Assembly (NCBI RefSeq): GCF_001885905.1 | Contig: NZ_JXKM01000011.1 | Span: 667-64,666 of the forward strand | DNA: 64,000 bases | Direction: 5' to 3' | Origin: Enterococcus devriesei | GTDB taxonomy: Bacteria; Bacillota; Bacilli; Lactobacillales; Enterococcaceae | In this document: piece by piece, positions 16,075 through 23,887 of the stretch | Layout: every line of letters begins with the position of its first letter | How positions within the stretch are numbered: the first letter of the stretch is position 1 | The notes under the pieces: generated by a model | Seen by the model: the letters and a program-made list of their open reading frames with translations, nothing else | What the model was told of the DNA's origin: nothing | The model's database searches: none | Program-made: the position numbers and the translations under genes

Positions 16075-17228
16075 TCCGCATATTTCTGAATGGCATCCAC
16101 CGCTTTTTGATAGCCGCCAGCAGCCAAGAAGGATTGCTTGATCTGTTTTAAATTGGATAAATATTCAGGTTCTACCTGAATATTTTCCACCGCCGTTTTC
16201 AATTCCAAACTATCCACCTGTTGATAATCTAGAGAAATCCCCGCGCCGAGTTCTACCAACCGCTTTGCTAGTGCCGGCTGATCCGCCCCCATTGGTAAGG
16301 AAACAAAAGGCACTTCATTTAAAATCAAATCATTCATACTGTTCAGGCCATTATGAGTAATCGCGACATCGGCGTATTTCAAGACCTCATTTTGTGGAAT
16401 ATAATCTTGCACGATAAAATTTTCAGGAATCTCCAAGTTTGCCAAACCAACTTGATGGGCCGCCATCACTACTAAATAATCAGAATCCCCAAACGCTTCA
16501 AATACTTCTTGATAGATTTCTGTTGCAAAATCCCCAAAGATTGTTCCGAAAGAAACATACAGAACATTTTTAGCAGACTTCAAGCGCTCAATTGGAAAGT
16601 CTGTGAGATCTTCTAAGCGTTGGTAGCTGTCTGCACCAACCAAAACATATTTCTCATCAAAGAAGGCTCGATCTTCTTCAGGTAGAAAATAATCTGAAGT
16701 AAAGACTAGATTTAAGGGCTCGACATTAAAAATCAAATCAAAAAAGCGAGGAGGCATCTTTACATTCAGTGTTTCTGCGATCTTTTTTGCTTCCAACAAA
16801 TAGGCATCATTCATTGCTTTAAATTTTCCAGCTAAAGGTGTTTTATCTGGCTCCATAAAATTCTTCATACCCATAAAGACCGCCAGCATGGAGACAGCAG
16901 GGAGCATCAAGTACTCTGCGATTTGTTTGCTAAAGGGCATCGCGATGGAATGGATCACATAATCAAAGGTCTCATCCTCAATCTGTTGCAGAATATCTTG
17001 AATCAGATCCAAACCGTGATCCAATAAAACGTTAAAACCATTCTTGAAAATATTCAGATCATAATGATAGGGACGGTAAGAGGCCCCTGCTTCTTCGATT
17101 TTCTCACGAAATTCTTCGCTAGAAAAATAAACGACTTCTACACCTCGAGTGCTTAATTCTTTTACTAAACCTAAAGATGGGTTTACATGTCCATGAGTAG
17201 TTACATTTAAAAATAAAACTTTTGTCAT
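16071..17228 (-). CDS. MGT-family macrolide-type UDP-glycosyltransferase (YjiC-like)
   Basis: A 385-residue GT-B fold enzyme. The N-terminal acceptor domain begins MTKVLFLNVTTHGHVNPSLGL with the catalytic-type His of THGHVNP. The C-terminal donor domain contains VSFGTIFGDF, VQDYIPQNEVLKYADVAITHNGLNS and PLGADQPALAKR-like sequence (PMGADQPALAKRLVELGAG), matching the UDP-sugar binding box of YjiC/OleD enzymes. These transfer glucose to hydrophobic acceptors and often detoxify macrolides or phenolics. ATG 17228 is preferred; an in-frame ATG at 17246 lies in the operator region. The promoter is flanked by an unusual repeated operator, suggesting inducible expression. Confidence 0.87.
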   Translation of the reverse strand: MTKVLFLNVTTHGHVNPSLGLVKELSTRGVEVVYFSSEEFREKIEEAGASYRPYHYDLNIFKNGFNVLLDHGLDLIQDILQQIEDETFDYVIHSIAMPFSKQIAEYLMLPAVSMLAVFMGMKNFMEPDKTPLAGKFKAMNDAYLLEAKKIAETLNVKMPPRFFDLIFNVEPLNLVFTSDYFLPEEDRAFFDEKYVLVGADSYQRLEDLTDFPIERLKSAKNVLYVSFGTIFGDFATEIYQEVFEAFGDSDYLVVMAAHQVGLANLEIPENFIVQDYIPQNEVLKYADVAITHNGLNSMNDLILNEVPFVSLPMGADQPALAKRLVELGAGISLDYQQVDSLELKTAVENIQVEPEYLSNLKQIKQSFLAAGGYQKAVDAIQKYAE

Positions 17229-17248
17229 AAGTCTCGCTTCTTTCATGA

Positions 17249-17304
17249 TTAATCAGGTTACCTTACGGAAAAATATAATAAGGTTACCTGATTAAAAAGT
17301 CAAG
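17249..17304 (-). promoter_or_regulatory. Promoter with paired operator-like repeats for the glycosyltransferase gene
   Basis: On the minus strand TTGACT (17304-17299), an 18-base spacer and TATTAT (17280-17275) form a good sigma-A promoter. TTAATCAGGTTACCTT (17249-17264) and its inverted copy (17281-17296), differing only at the central base, lie downstream of the -10 and inside the spacer. Each arm contains the near-palindrome AGGTTACCT, with centres 27 bp apart. This is a typical repressor operator layout; the regulator is not encoded nearby. Confidence 0.7.
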
Positions 17305-17328
17305 AAAAAAATTCCCATTGCTGAGAAT

Positions 17329-17871
17329 TTAACGATACACAAAATTTGTAAATGACAATCTGCGTCCAAGCAGCACTCCGAGATAGCCTGCGGCCAAGGC
17401 TTTGATCACTCCTGGCAAGATAAAAGGAATCATTCCTGCGGAAAAGGCAGCATCCCACGGTAAGTTTCCACTAAATTTCAACCAGAGGGAACCGAAGATC
17501 AGTGTAATGAAAGCACCAATCACGTTGGCTAAGATTGACCAGAAATAATTAAATTGTGCCTTCTCTAAAATCCATCCGGTAAAATAGGCCTGAAAAATGA
17601 AGCCAACCAAAAAGCCACCAGTTGGTCCAAAAAAGCTAGCGATCCCTGCAGCACCACCTGCTAGGACAGGTAACCCGATCATTCCCATCAATAGATAGAT
17701 CGCAACAGCTATCGTTCCGGTTTTTTTGCCTAAGATGGTGACCACAAAGCCAACCGCGAAGGTCTGGAGGGTCAAAGGAATTGGACCCAATGGGATGGTA
17801 AACTGAGCTAAAACACTAATTACTGCCGCAAATAATCCGGCCAAAACAATTTCTCGACTACTTAATTTCAT
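17329..17871 (-). CDS. bioY: Biotin ECF transporter S component BioY
   Basis: A 180-residue membrane protein with six predicted helices. BioY features are visible: FTIPLGPIPLTLQTFAV near residue 25, the glycine-rich loop GLPVLAGGAAGIASFFGPTGGFLVGF around 65-90, and FILPGVIKALAAGYLG near the C-terminus. It binds biotin and joins the shared ECF module (EcfAA'T, not in this window). It is monocistronic. A BirA-type operator covers its transcription start, which agrees with biotin-dependent repression. Confidence 0.93.
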   Translation of the reverse strand: MKLSSREIVLAGLFAAVISVLAQFTIPLGPIPLTLQTFAVGFVVTILGKKTGTIAVAIYLLMGMIGLPVLAGGAAGIASFFGPTGGFLVGFIFQAYFTGWILEKAQFNYFWSILANVIGAFITLIFGSLWLKFSGNLPWDAAFSAGMIPFILPGVIKALAAGYLGVLLGRRLSFTNFVYR

Positions 17872-17880
17872 AAACTCACT

Positions 17881-17945
17881 CTTTCGTTAACATATTATTT
17901 TTAATTGGTTAACGAAAGTATAGTACAAGGTCAATCACATGTAAA
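17881..17945 (-). promoter_or_regulatory. bioY promoter with BirA-like operator
   Basis: CTTTCGTTAAC (17881-17891) and GTTAACGAAAG (17908-17918) form a perfect 11-bp inverted repeat with a 16-base spacer. The GTTAAC-N16-GTTAAC core agrees with the Firmicute BirA operator pattern (TTGTTAAC, about 15 bases, GTTAACAA). It lies directly downstream of a minus-strand promoter, TTTACA-17-TATACT (17945 to 17917). Biotinyl-AMP-bound BirA should repress bioY here. Confidence 0.8.
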
Positions 17946-17987
17946 CAAAAAAATAAACGTATATAAAAAAACAAATGTTCTTCGGTC

Positions 17988-18008
17988 TAAAGTAGTAGTC
18001 AGACTTTA
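17988..18008 (+). promoter_or_regulatory. Inverted repeat upstream of the ABC exporter operon
   Basis: TAAAGT (17988-17993) and ACTTTA (18003-18008) are separated by 9 bases and immediately precede a TATACT -10-like box (18008-18013). The CTAAAGT core resembles NarL/LiaR-family response-regulator sites, so two-component control of the exporter is possible. This is weak evidence from the motif alone. Confidence 0.3.
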
Positions 18009-18104
18009 TACTTTCGTTGGAAGTAGCGCACGATGCTTTCCTCTAAAATTTAAAGAGTAAAAGCGATTACGAAATTTTTTTAACGAAAGGAATGGAGTCG
18101 AAAA

Positions 18105-18923
18105 ATGAAAAAAATAGTTATCGGTATAGGTGTGTTGGTTGTTGCGGGGGCGGGCTTTTTGCTCTATCAGAATACCCAAGCGAAAGCGAAGGAAGACACC
18201 GCAGTAGAAATGTATCAAGTCAGCAAACAAACACCGTTACATTTAAAGGGACAGGTGCAATCAACCAAAAAACAAACCGTTCTAGTGAACTCTGAAAAGG
18301 GACCGATTCAAACCATTCACGTAGCTGAAGGCGATCATGTGACAAAAGGCACAATTTTAGTAACTTATCGTTGGGGTGAAGTAATCCGTGCCGCCAATGA
18401 TTCGGTCGTGACTTCCTTGAACGAAGACGCGAAAAATGATCCGCAGCAAGCCTTGATGGTTTTAAAAAGCGAAGAATCGGCGATTAAAGGAACAGTGACT
18501 GAGTATGATCGTTCCAAAGTAGCGTTGAATGAACCAATCGAGATTAAATATGCCAACAACGAGAAGACGGTCAAAGGCAAGATTACCTCTTTAGCGGAAA
18601 TGAACAACGAGCCGTCGAAAGAAGAAAAAACCAGTTTAGTAACGTATAATTTTACCGCTGTTCCAGATGAGACGATCCCGGTCGGCTATTCGGTGGAATT
18701 ATTGATCTCCCGAAATGAGATCCATCTGCCATTGAAAAGTGTGATAGAAAAGGACGGGGCATACTTTGTTTATACGGTGGTAAATAATAAAGCCAAAAAA
18801 CAGACAGTAACTGTTGAAAAGGGTAACGGTTATTACGTTTTACGAGCAGGATTAAACGAAAATGACAAAATTATCAAAGCGGCGGAAGACGTCAAAGACG
18901 GGATGGATGTGACCGTTGAATGA
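18105..18923 (+). CDS. Membrane-fusion/adaptor subunit of MacB-type ABC exporter (YknX-like)
   Basis: A 272-residue protein with one N-terminal membrane anchor (residues 4-22) and an extracellular adaptor domain. The biotinyl-lipoyl-like half motif IQTIHVAEGDHVTKGTILV is near residue 68, followed by beta-barrel-like segments and a C-terminal membrane-proximal domain. The long coiled-coil hairpin of Gram-negative adaptors is absent, as in short Firmicute YknX-type proteins. It overlaps the ATPase gene by 4 bases (ATGA). Together the three genes form a MacAB-like exporter for a peptide or toxic amphiphile. AAAGGA upstream supports the start. Confidence 0.85.
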   Translation: MKKIVIGIGVLVVAGAGFLLYQNTQAKAKEDTAVEMYQVSKQTPLHLKGQVQSTKKQTVLVNSEKGPIQTIHVAEGDHVTKGTILVTYRWGEVIRAANDSVVTSLNEDAKNDPQQALMVLKSEESAIKGTVTEYDRSKVALNEPIEIKYANNEKTVKGKITSLAEMNNEPSKEEKTSLVTYNFTAVPDETIPVGYSVELLISRNEIHLPLKSVIEKDGAYFVYTVVNNKAKKQTVTVEKGNGYYVLRAGLNENDKIIKAAEDVKDGMDVTVE

Positions 18924-19606
18924 TCGTGATGGAGAAAATCAACAAATTTTACACAGCCGATCAGGAACAGATTCATGTTCTAAAGGATATCAGTCTGACA
19001 ATCGATGAGCATGAATTCGTGGCGGTCATGGGACCGTCTGGCTCAGGCAAATCGACTTTGATTAATACGATCAGTTTTTTAGACGGTGATTTCGAAGGAA
19101 CTTACCGCTTTGAAGGAGAGGATGCCTATCGCTTTAATGATGAGAAGCTGTCAGCATTGCGAAATAAAGCGGTGGGATTCGTGTTTCAAGCCTTCCAGTT
19201 GATCGAAAACAATACGGTGATGGAAAATGTAGCGCTGCCGCTGCTGTACGGCGGTATGAAGCAGAAGCAAACGAAATCGTTGGTGATGGAGGCGTTACGA
19301 AAAGTCGGAATCGCCGATAAATACAATAAACTGCCGAAGCAGCTTTCCGGTGGCCAGCAGCAGCGGGTGGCGATTGCTCGGGCGATCGTTGGCAATCCAA
19401 AATTTATTGTAGCGGATGAACCGACGGGGGCCTTAGACAGTCATACGTCCGAAGAAATCATGCAATTATTTAAACAGTTGAATGAAGAAGAAAAAGTCAC
19501 GATCTTGATGGTGACCCATGATCCAGATGCGGCGGCTTATTGTCGACGAGTCATTACGGTGAAGGATGGCGAGATCTTGGAAGAAGGTGTTGCACATGCG
19601 ATTTAG
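18920..19606 (+). CDS. ABC transporter ATP-binding protein (MacB/LolD/YknY type)
   Basis: A 228-residue ATPase with all core motifs: Walker [10 protein letters not shown] near residue 38, Q-loop VFQAFQLI near 88, signature [14 protein letters not shown] near 143, Walker [13 protein letters not shown] near 165 and the H-loop VTHDPDAA near 198. The signature and the EPTGALD sequence place it with MacB/LolD mechanotransmission exporters. Its start overlaps the adaptor gene and its end overlaps the permease start by 11 bases, indicating a tightly coupled operon. Confidence 0.95.
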   Translation: MIVMEKINKFYTADQEQIHVLKDISLTIDEHEFVAVMGPSGSGKSTLINTISFLDGDFEGTYRFEGEDAYRFNDEKLSALRNKAVGFVFQAFQLIENNTVMENVALPLLYGGMKQKQTKSLVMEALRKVGIADKYNKLPKQLSGGQQQRVAIARAIVGNPKFIVADEPTGALDSHTSEEIMQLFKQLNEEEKVTILMVTHDPDAAAYCRRVITVKDGEILEEGVAHAI

Positions 19607-20810
19607 CGAAGTTTGGAAAACCGCCTTCAAAGCTATTGGTAAAAATAAACGGCGTAGCTTTTTAACGATGATCGGTTTGATCATTGGTGTTTCGGCGGTG
19701 ATTACCGTCTTTTCTATCGGTCGGGCCTTTGAAAATTACGCTTCTGAATTTATCGGCTTGGATCAATTTGATGGCAGTGTCGGCTATACTTTTTCCCCTA
19801 AAACGGATGAGTTCAGCGAAAATGGCCTGGATGGATTTACGGAAGAAGATATCAGTCGGGTAGAAAGTATTCCTGGCGTGCAGTCCGTCAGTTACTATGA
19901 TAATTCTCGTAACGGCGTTAAATACGCGGATCAGAACTTTGACGAAGTTGGGAACGATGGCCGTTGGAATTGTTTTAAATTATTAAAAGACCATGGCAGC
20001 AAAGTGGTTTATGGCCGATCAATCCAGCCGAGTGATTATTATAATGAAAATCCAGTTGTCGTGATCGATCAAACTGCCGCAAAAACGATTCAGAAGGACG
20101 AGCCACAATCCTTAATCGGTCAAAGCGTCACGATCGGCGGTCATTTATTCGAAGTCGTGGGCATCATGGAAGATCGTAATGGCGGCTCAATCGTTTCGAC
20201 GCAAGAAGATTATGTGGTGGCTGAAGTACCGGAAAATATTTTTGAAAGTTATTTCAATTCAGAAGATCGCAGCATGATCCAAGTGAAATTAAATCAGAGC
20301 GCCAACGTCAAGAGCATTTCCAAAGAAGCTGAGGACACGCTGAAAAAATATGGTACTTGGAAGGAACTAGGTAGCTATAAGACAGAGGATTTGGCCGGAC
20401 AAGTCGATCAGTTGCGCATGCTGCTAACGAGTATTACTTTATTAATCTCGGTGATTGGCGGAATCTCATTATTTATCTCAGGGATCGGAGTCATGAACAT
20501 GATTTATATCTCCGTCTCTGAACGGACGAAAGAAATCGGTGTTCGGCGAGCAATGGGTGGTACAAAGGGAAATATTATGATGCAATTTCTACTGGAGGGT
20601 ATTTCACTGACTTTAATCGGTGGAACGATCGGCTATTTGATCGCGATGCTACTTGGCTTTGCAATCAGTCTGTTCACCCCACTAGCTGTTCGGCCAGATT
20701 TGTTTACAGTTACGCTGGCCTTTGGTCTATCGGTCGTGATTGGGATCGTCTTTAGTTGGCTGCCAGCCAAAAGTGCTGCGAAAAAAGATATCGTTTCCTT
20801 GTTACGTTGA
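19596..20810 (+). CDS. ABC transporter permease (MacB-type, FtsX domain)
   Basis: A 404-residue permease. The first membrane helix is at about 20-42 (RRSFLTMIGLIIGVSAVITVFS), followed by a large extracellular MacB core domain (about 45-280), then three helices in the FtsX domain ending in WLPAKSAAKKDIVSLLR. The coupling segment ERTKEIGVRRAMGGTKGNI is well conserved. The ATG at 19596 lies inside the ATPase stop region; the longer frame from 19566 is unlikely. As in MacB, ATP use in the cytoplasm should drive extrusion of substrate from the outer membrane face. The substrate is not known. Confidence 0.93.
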   Translation: MRFSEVWKTAFKAIGKNKRRSFLTMIGLIIGVSAVITVFSIGRAFENYASEFIGLDQFDGSVGYTFSPKTDEFSENGLDGFTEEDISRVESIPGVQSVSYYDNSRNGVKYADQNFDEVGNDGRWNCFKLLKDHGSKVVYGRSIQPSDYYNENPVVVIDQTAAKTIQKDEPQSLIGQSVTIGGHLFEVVGIMEDRNGGSIVSTQEDYVVAEVPENIFESYFNSEDRSMIQVKLNQSANVKSISKEAEDTLKKYGTWKELGSYKTEDLAGQVDQLRMLLTSITLLISVIGGISLFISGIGVMNMIYISVSERTKEIGVRRAMGGTKGNIMMQFLLEGISLTLIGGTIGYLIAMLLGFAISLFTPLAVRPDLFTVTLAFGLSVVIGIVFSWLPAKSAAKKDIVSLLR

Positions 20811-20817
20811 TTCAATT

Positions 20818-20857
20818 AAAAAGCCGTCCACAAACGAAAAATTTGCGGACGGCTTTT
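20818..20857 (+). terminator. Terminator of ABC exporter operon
   Basis: AAAAAGCCGTCC pairs with GGACGGCTTTT around a 17-base loop, ending in TTTT. Confidence 0.85.
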
Positions 20858-21212
20858 CTAGTTTTATCAATGCATATTTACAATAAAAAATTTGGATAAT
20901 GAATCATTGATTAGATTAGGCAAATCATATTGTAAATGGCGAAAGCGTTTTATATACTTGAATGAAGAGCATGGTCGAGAGGAGGAGAGAAGAATGATAG
21001 GTCATAGGTGACTATGCGTAGTAGGCAATCTTAGAGTCTCTAAGAAAGTAGATGCAGAATTCTTCCCTCCAAACGGTCTTCTTTAGGTATATGTGTGATC
21101 TTTTTCACTTTTAGAAGCCATTTGGAAGCATACGGGGGTATGTTTCTTTTTTGTGGATTTTTTTGCTTCAAGGGGGCCTCTAGTAAAAAATGACAAATGA
21201 ATGGAGAAAAAA
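20858..21212 (+). promoter_or_regulatory. Upstream region of rhodanese operon with CsoR/CstR-like palindrome
   Basis: About 350 bases without a credible gene. CATAC-GGGG-GTATG (21129-21142) is a perfect palindromic half-site pair with a G-rich centre, a shape typical of operators for CsoR/CstR-family repressors. A partial cre-like core GAAAGCGTTTT lies at 20941-20951, and an AGGAGG followed by a five-codon ATG frame lies near 20994. No convincing sigma-A promoter was found close to the palindrome. Confidence 0.45.
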
Positions 21213-22139
21213 ATGAAAAATTTTTTGACAGGATTGTTGGTACTAGTAACATTAGGATTAACTGGGTGCAGCGGCAGCGGAGGGTCAACTGATGCCAGCA
21301 AAGCAGCCAAAAAAGAGAGTGCAGCATTTACGGGAAAATACATTGTAGATGCCGATTATGTGAAGAAAAATGTAGATGATCTTATTTTAATCGATGCTCG
21401 CGGCGAAGAAGAAGCCGGTAAGGGAACCATTAAAGGAGCAACAGCGATTGGCTGGCAAAACCTCGCCTCTGTTGAGGAGGGGGCTTCTGGCGATGAAAAT
21501 TGGGGGTTAATCTTGGAACCCGCCGAGCTTAGCAAACGCTTGGGGGAAAAAGGGATAGCGAAGGATAAAGAGATCATTCTATTTGCAAATGCGGCTAAAG
21601 GCTGGGGTGATGACGGACGGATTGCTTGGGAATTATTGGCGGCTGGGTATCAGGATGTCAAGCTAGTCGATGGTGGCTTTGCCGCTTTGGCAAAAGCTGG
21701 TCTTAAAAAGGATTTTGAAAGTACAATCCTAAAACCTGTGGAAGTGAAGATCGATTCGATTAATCAAGAACATCTTATTCGGACAGAGGAATTGAAAAAG
21801 GATTATGATGAATACAAAGTAGTTGATGTTCGAGCAGATAAAGAATACAAAGGCGAAGTACTTTATGGCGAAGCTAAAGGCGGGCACTTGCCCGACGCGA
21901 TCCATTTGCGCTATACAGACCTATTTGCTAAAAATGGTAAATTAAAGAGTAAAGAAAAATTAACCCAACTTTTTGAAGACGCGGGCTTAGCAAAAGAAGA
22001 TAAGATCGTAACTTATTGTACAGCCGGAATTCGTTCCGCTTATATGGAGCTAGTGATGGAAATGTGCGGTTTCAAACAAGTAAAAAATTATGACGGCTCC
22101 TATTATCGTTGGGCCAAAGTTGAGGACGTTGAAAAATAA
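21213..22139 (+). CDS. Rhodanese-domain lipoprotein (two-domain sulfurtransferase)
   Basis: A 308-residue lipoprotein. The signal peptide ends in the lipobox LTGC (Cys near residue 19), so it is tethered outside the membrane. Two rhodanese domains follow: one at about 45-165, whose active-site loop reads FANAAKGWGDDGR and lacks the Cys, and one at about 185-305 with an intact loop, TYCTAGIRSAY. This is the usual TST layout of an inactive N domain and an active C domain, transferring sulfane sulfur to thiol or cyanide acceptors. The start at 21213 has GGAG 6 bases upstream. Its stop overlaps the TVP38 gene start (TAATG), so the two are coupled. Confidence 0.88.
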   Translation: MKNFLTGLLVLVTLGLTGCSGSGGSTDASKAAKKESAAFTGKYIVDADYVKKNVDDLILIDARGEEEAGKGTIKGATAIGWQNLASVEEGASGDENWGLILEPAELSKRLGEKGIAKDKEIILFANAAKGWGDDGRIAWELLAAGYQDVKLVDGGFAALAKAGLKKDFESTILKPVEVKIDSINQEHLIRTEELKKDYDEYKVVDVRADKEYKGEVLYGEAKGGHLPDAIHLRYTDLFAKNGKLKSKEKLTQLFEDAGLAKEDKIVTYCTAGIRSAYMELVMEMCGFKQVKNYDGSYYRWAKVEDVEK

Positions 22140-22843
22140 TGAGGAAAATGAACAAAAGGAAAAGCGCGCGGATTTTTTTGATAGTAGTTATTCTTTTAGT
22201 GGTGCTGAGTTTTTATTTCATACCAGCCTTTCGTACGAAGGTAACTCAAATTTTAATGCTGTTTCGTTCCATGAACGTCGATAGTATTATCGGCTATCTG
22301 CGCTCCTTTGGAATTTGGGCAGTCGTCATCTCGTTCTTATTGATGATGTTCCAATCAATCATCGCACCATTGCCGGCTTTTTTGATCACCTTCGCAAATG
22401 CCACGGTTTTTGGTTGGTGGCAAGGAGCGTTGTTGTCATGGACCAGCGCGATGGCTGGTGCTTTGGTGTGCTTTTACATCGCTCGGATCGCCGGGCGAGA
22501 TATCATTGAAAAAATGAACAAAAATTTTTCAATGGAAACAATTGATGAATACTTTGATCGATATGGTCGCCATACGATTTTGATTTGTCGTTTGCTGCCC
22601 TTCATTTCTTTTGATTTTATTAGTTATGCCGCAGGGCTAACGGCAATCAAACCACTTCCATTTTTAATCGCTACCGGCTTGGGGCAATTACCGGCGACGA
22701 TCGTCTATTCTTATGTCGGTAGTAATCTGACTGGCAATACTAAGACGATTATGTTTGGCCTGTTGAGTATGTTCGCTTTATTTATCGCCATCTATGTCTG
22801 TAAACAAATTTATCAAAACCGGCAAGTAAAGACAGAGAAATAG
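22139..22843 (+). CDS. TVP38/TMEM64 family membrane protein
   Basis: A 234-residue integral membrane protein with a first helix at about 12-30 and the VTT-domain motifs: PLPAFLITFANATVFGWWQG, a GALVCFYIARIAGRD segment, and RLLPFISFDFISYAAGLT. Compared with the first TVP38 gene (5.0 kb) it is only distantly similar. The translational coupling to a rhodanese lipoprotein recalls E. coli gene groups in which YdjX/YdjZ-type proteins accompany rhodanese genes, so a role in sulfur-compound or lipid handling at the membrane is possible but inferred. A terminator follows immediately. Confidence 0.87.
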   Translation: MRKMNKRKSARIFLIVVILLVVLSFYFIPAFRTKVTQILMLFRSMNVDSIIGYLRSFGIWAVVISFLLMMFQSIIAPLPAFLITFANATVFGWWQGALLSWTSAMAGALVCFYIARIAGRDIIEKMNKNFSMETIDEYFDRYGRHTILICRLLPFISFDFISYAAGLTAIKPLPFLIATGLGQLPATIVYSYVGSNLTGNTKTIMFGLLSMFALFIAIYVCKQIYQNRQVKTEK

Positions 22844-22880
22844 AAAGGAGCTGGGACATTAATTTGTCTCAGCTCCTTTT
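22844..22880 (+). terminator. Terminator of rhodanese-TVP38 operon
   Basis: AAAGGAGCTGGGACA (22844-22858) pairs with TGTCTCAGCTCCTTT (22865-22879), one wobble, followed by a T-run. Confidence 0.85.
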
Positions 22881-22892
22881 CCCGTATAAACG

Positions 22893-23001
22893 GTGTGACA
22901 GAAGTAGCTTCTTCGGAAATAAGCCGAAATTTCACAAAAATTTGAGGAGCAATTTTCGGAAATTCCTTCTTATTTCTTGAAGCTGAACACTTCTGTCCCA
23001 A
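22893..23001. repeat. Imperfect inverted repeat, probable extragenic repeat element
   Basis: GACAGAAGT (22897-22905) is matched by ACTTCTGTC (22989-22997). GCTTC is matched by GAAGC further in, and GGAAATAAG by CTTATTTC, giving an imperfect hairpin of about 105 bases between convergent genes. From memory, enterococcal intergenic regions often hold elements ending in GGGACAGAAGTG, but this could not be checked here. There is no coding potential. Confidence 0.55.
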
Positions 23002-23020
23002 CCTCTTTGTGTTGTTATAC

Positions 23021-23056
23021 AAAAAAACACTCAAGTCCAATTAAGAACTTGAGTGT
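23021..23056 (-). terminator. Terminator of rpsD
   Basis: ACACTCAAGT (23027-23036) and ACTTGAGTGT (23047-23056) form a perfect 10-bp stem. The A-run at 23021-23027 gives a T-tract on the minus strand. Confidence 0.88.
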
Positions 23057-23068
23057 CTGTAAGAAGTC

Positions 23069-23680
23069 TTACATTAATTTGTTGTAGAATTCAACGACTA
23101 ATGATTCGTCGATTTCTGGGTTGATTTCATCACGTTCTGGTAAACGAGATAATGAACCTTCAAGTTTTTCAGCGTCGAAGCTTACGAAAGCTGGACGGCC
23201 AACTGCTGATTCAACTGCTTCTTTAACAGTAACCATGTTTTTAGATTTTTCACGAACACCGACAACTTGGCCGACTTCAACTTCGTATGAAGCGATGTCA
23301 ACACGTTTGCCATCGACAGTTACGTGACCGTGGTTTACTAATTGACGAGCTTGGCGACGAGTTGAAGCCAAACCTAGACGGTAAACAACGTTATCTAGAC
23401 GACGTTCTAGTAAGATCATGAAGTTAACACCGTGTTTACCTTCTTTGATTTTGCTAGCGCGTACGAATAAGTTACGGAATTGACGTTCGTTTAATCCGTA
23501 GATGAAACGTAATTTTTGTTTTTCTGACATTTGCAAGCCGTATTCAGATTTCTTGCCACGGCTGTTTGGTCCATGTTGACCTGGTGCGTATGGACGACGT
23601 GCTAATTCTTTCCCTGTTCCTGATAATGAAATACCAAGACGACGAGATTGTTTCCATGATGGTCCTGTATAACGAGACAT
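23069..23680 (-). CDS. rpsD: 30S ribosomal protein S4
   Basis: A 203-residue primary 16S rRNA-binding protein. It has the S4 N-terminal domain ([29 protein letters not shown]) and the S4 RNA-binding domain around residues 93-155 ([36 protein letters not shown]). The CxxC-type zinc residues are absent, so this is the zinc-free form. The ATG at 23680 follows TTGGAGGAA; an in-frame ATG at 23695 would overlap this ribosome binding site. It stands alone, as in Bacillus, with a structured autoregulatory leader upstream. Confidence 0.98.
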   Translation of the reverse strand: MSRYTGPSWKQSRRLGISLSGTGKELARRPYAPGQHGPNSRGKKSEYGLQMSEKQKLRFIYGLNERQFRNLFVRASKIKEGKHGVNFMILLERRLDNVVYRLGLASTRRQARQLVNHGHVTVDGKRVDIASYEVEVGQVVGVREKSKNMVTVKEAVESAVGRPAFVSFDAEKLEGSLSRLPERDEINPEIDESLVVEFYNKLM

Positions 23681-23851
23681 TAAAAATTCCTCCAATAAAT
23701 TGTTTTGGAGTAAAATAATCCGTTGAAAAATTCATATCCGTGTAGTTCGTTCTTCAATCTTCGCCTTCGCAGCCGCGGTTACGCAATTGAACCAATTACT
23801 GGCAACGAACTGGGGACGGGCTATTATTCTTCTGCTGCATTATTTTACACA
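23681..23851 (-). promoter_or_regulatory. rpsD leader RNA (candidate S4 autoregulatory element)
   Basis: The leader of about 170 nt is strongly structured. GTAAAATAAT (23839-23848 on the minus strand) pairs with ATTATTTTAC (23710-23719), closing the whole element. Inside, AGTTCGTT (23804-23811) pairs with AACGAACT (23744-23751), with further small stems. Firmicute rpsD genes are known to be repressed by S4 binding to such a leader, so S4 feedback is the likely role. Confidence 0.7.
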
Positions 23852-23857
23852 ATCGTC

Positions 23858-23887
23858 AGTATAACCGATAAAGGGTCGCTGCGTCAA
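23858..23887 (-). promoter_or_regulatory. rpsD promoter
   Basis: On the minus strand TTGACG (23887-23882), an 18-base spacer and TATACT (23863-23858) give a good sigma-A promoter placing the transcript start at the foot of the leader's closing stem. Confidence 0.75.

Noticed and set aside
20994-21011. Five-codon frame with a strong ribosome binding site upstream of the rhodanese gene
   Set aside because: Too short to support; no attenuator hairpin of the expected kind follows.
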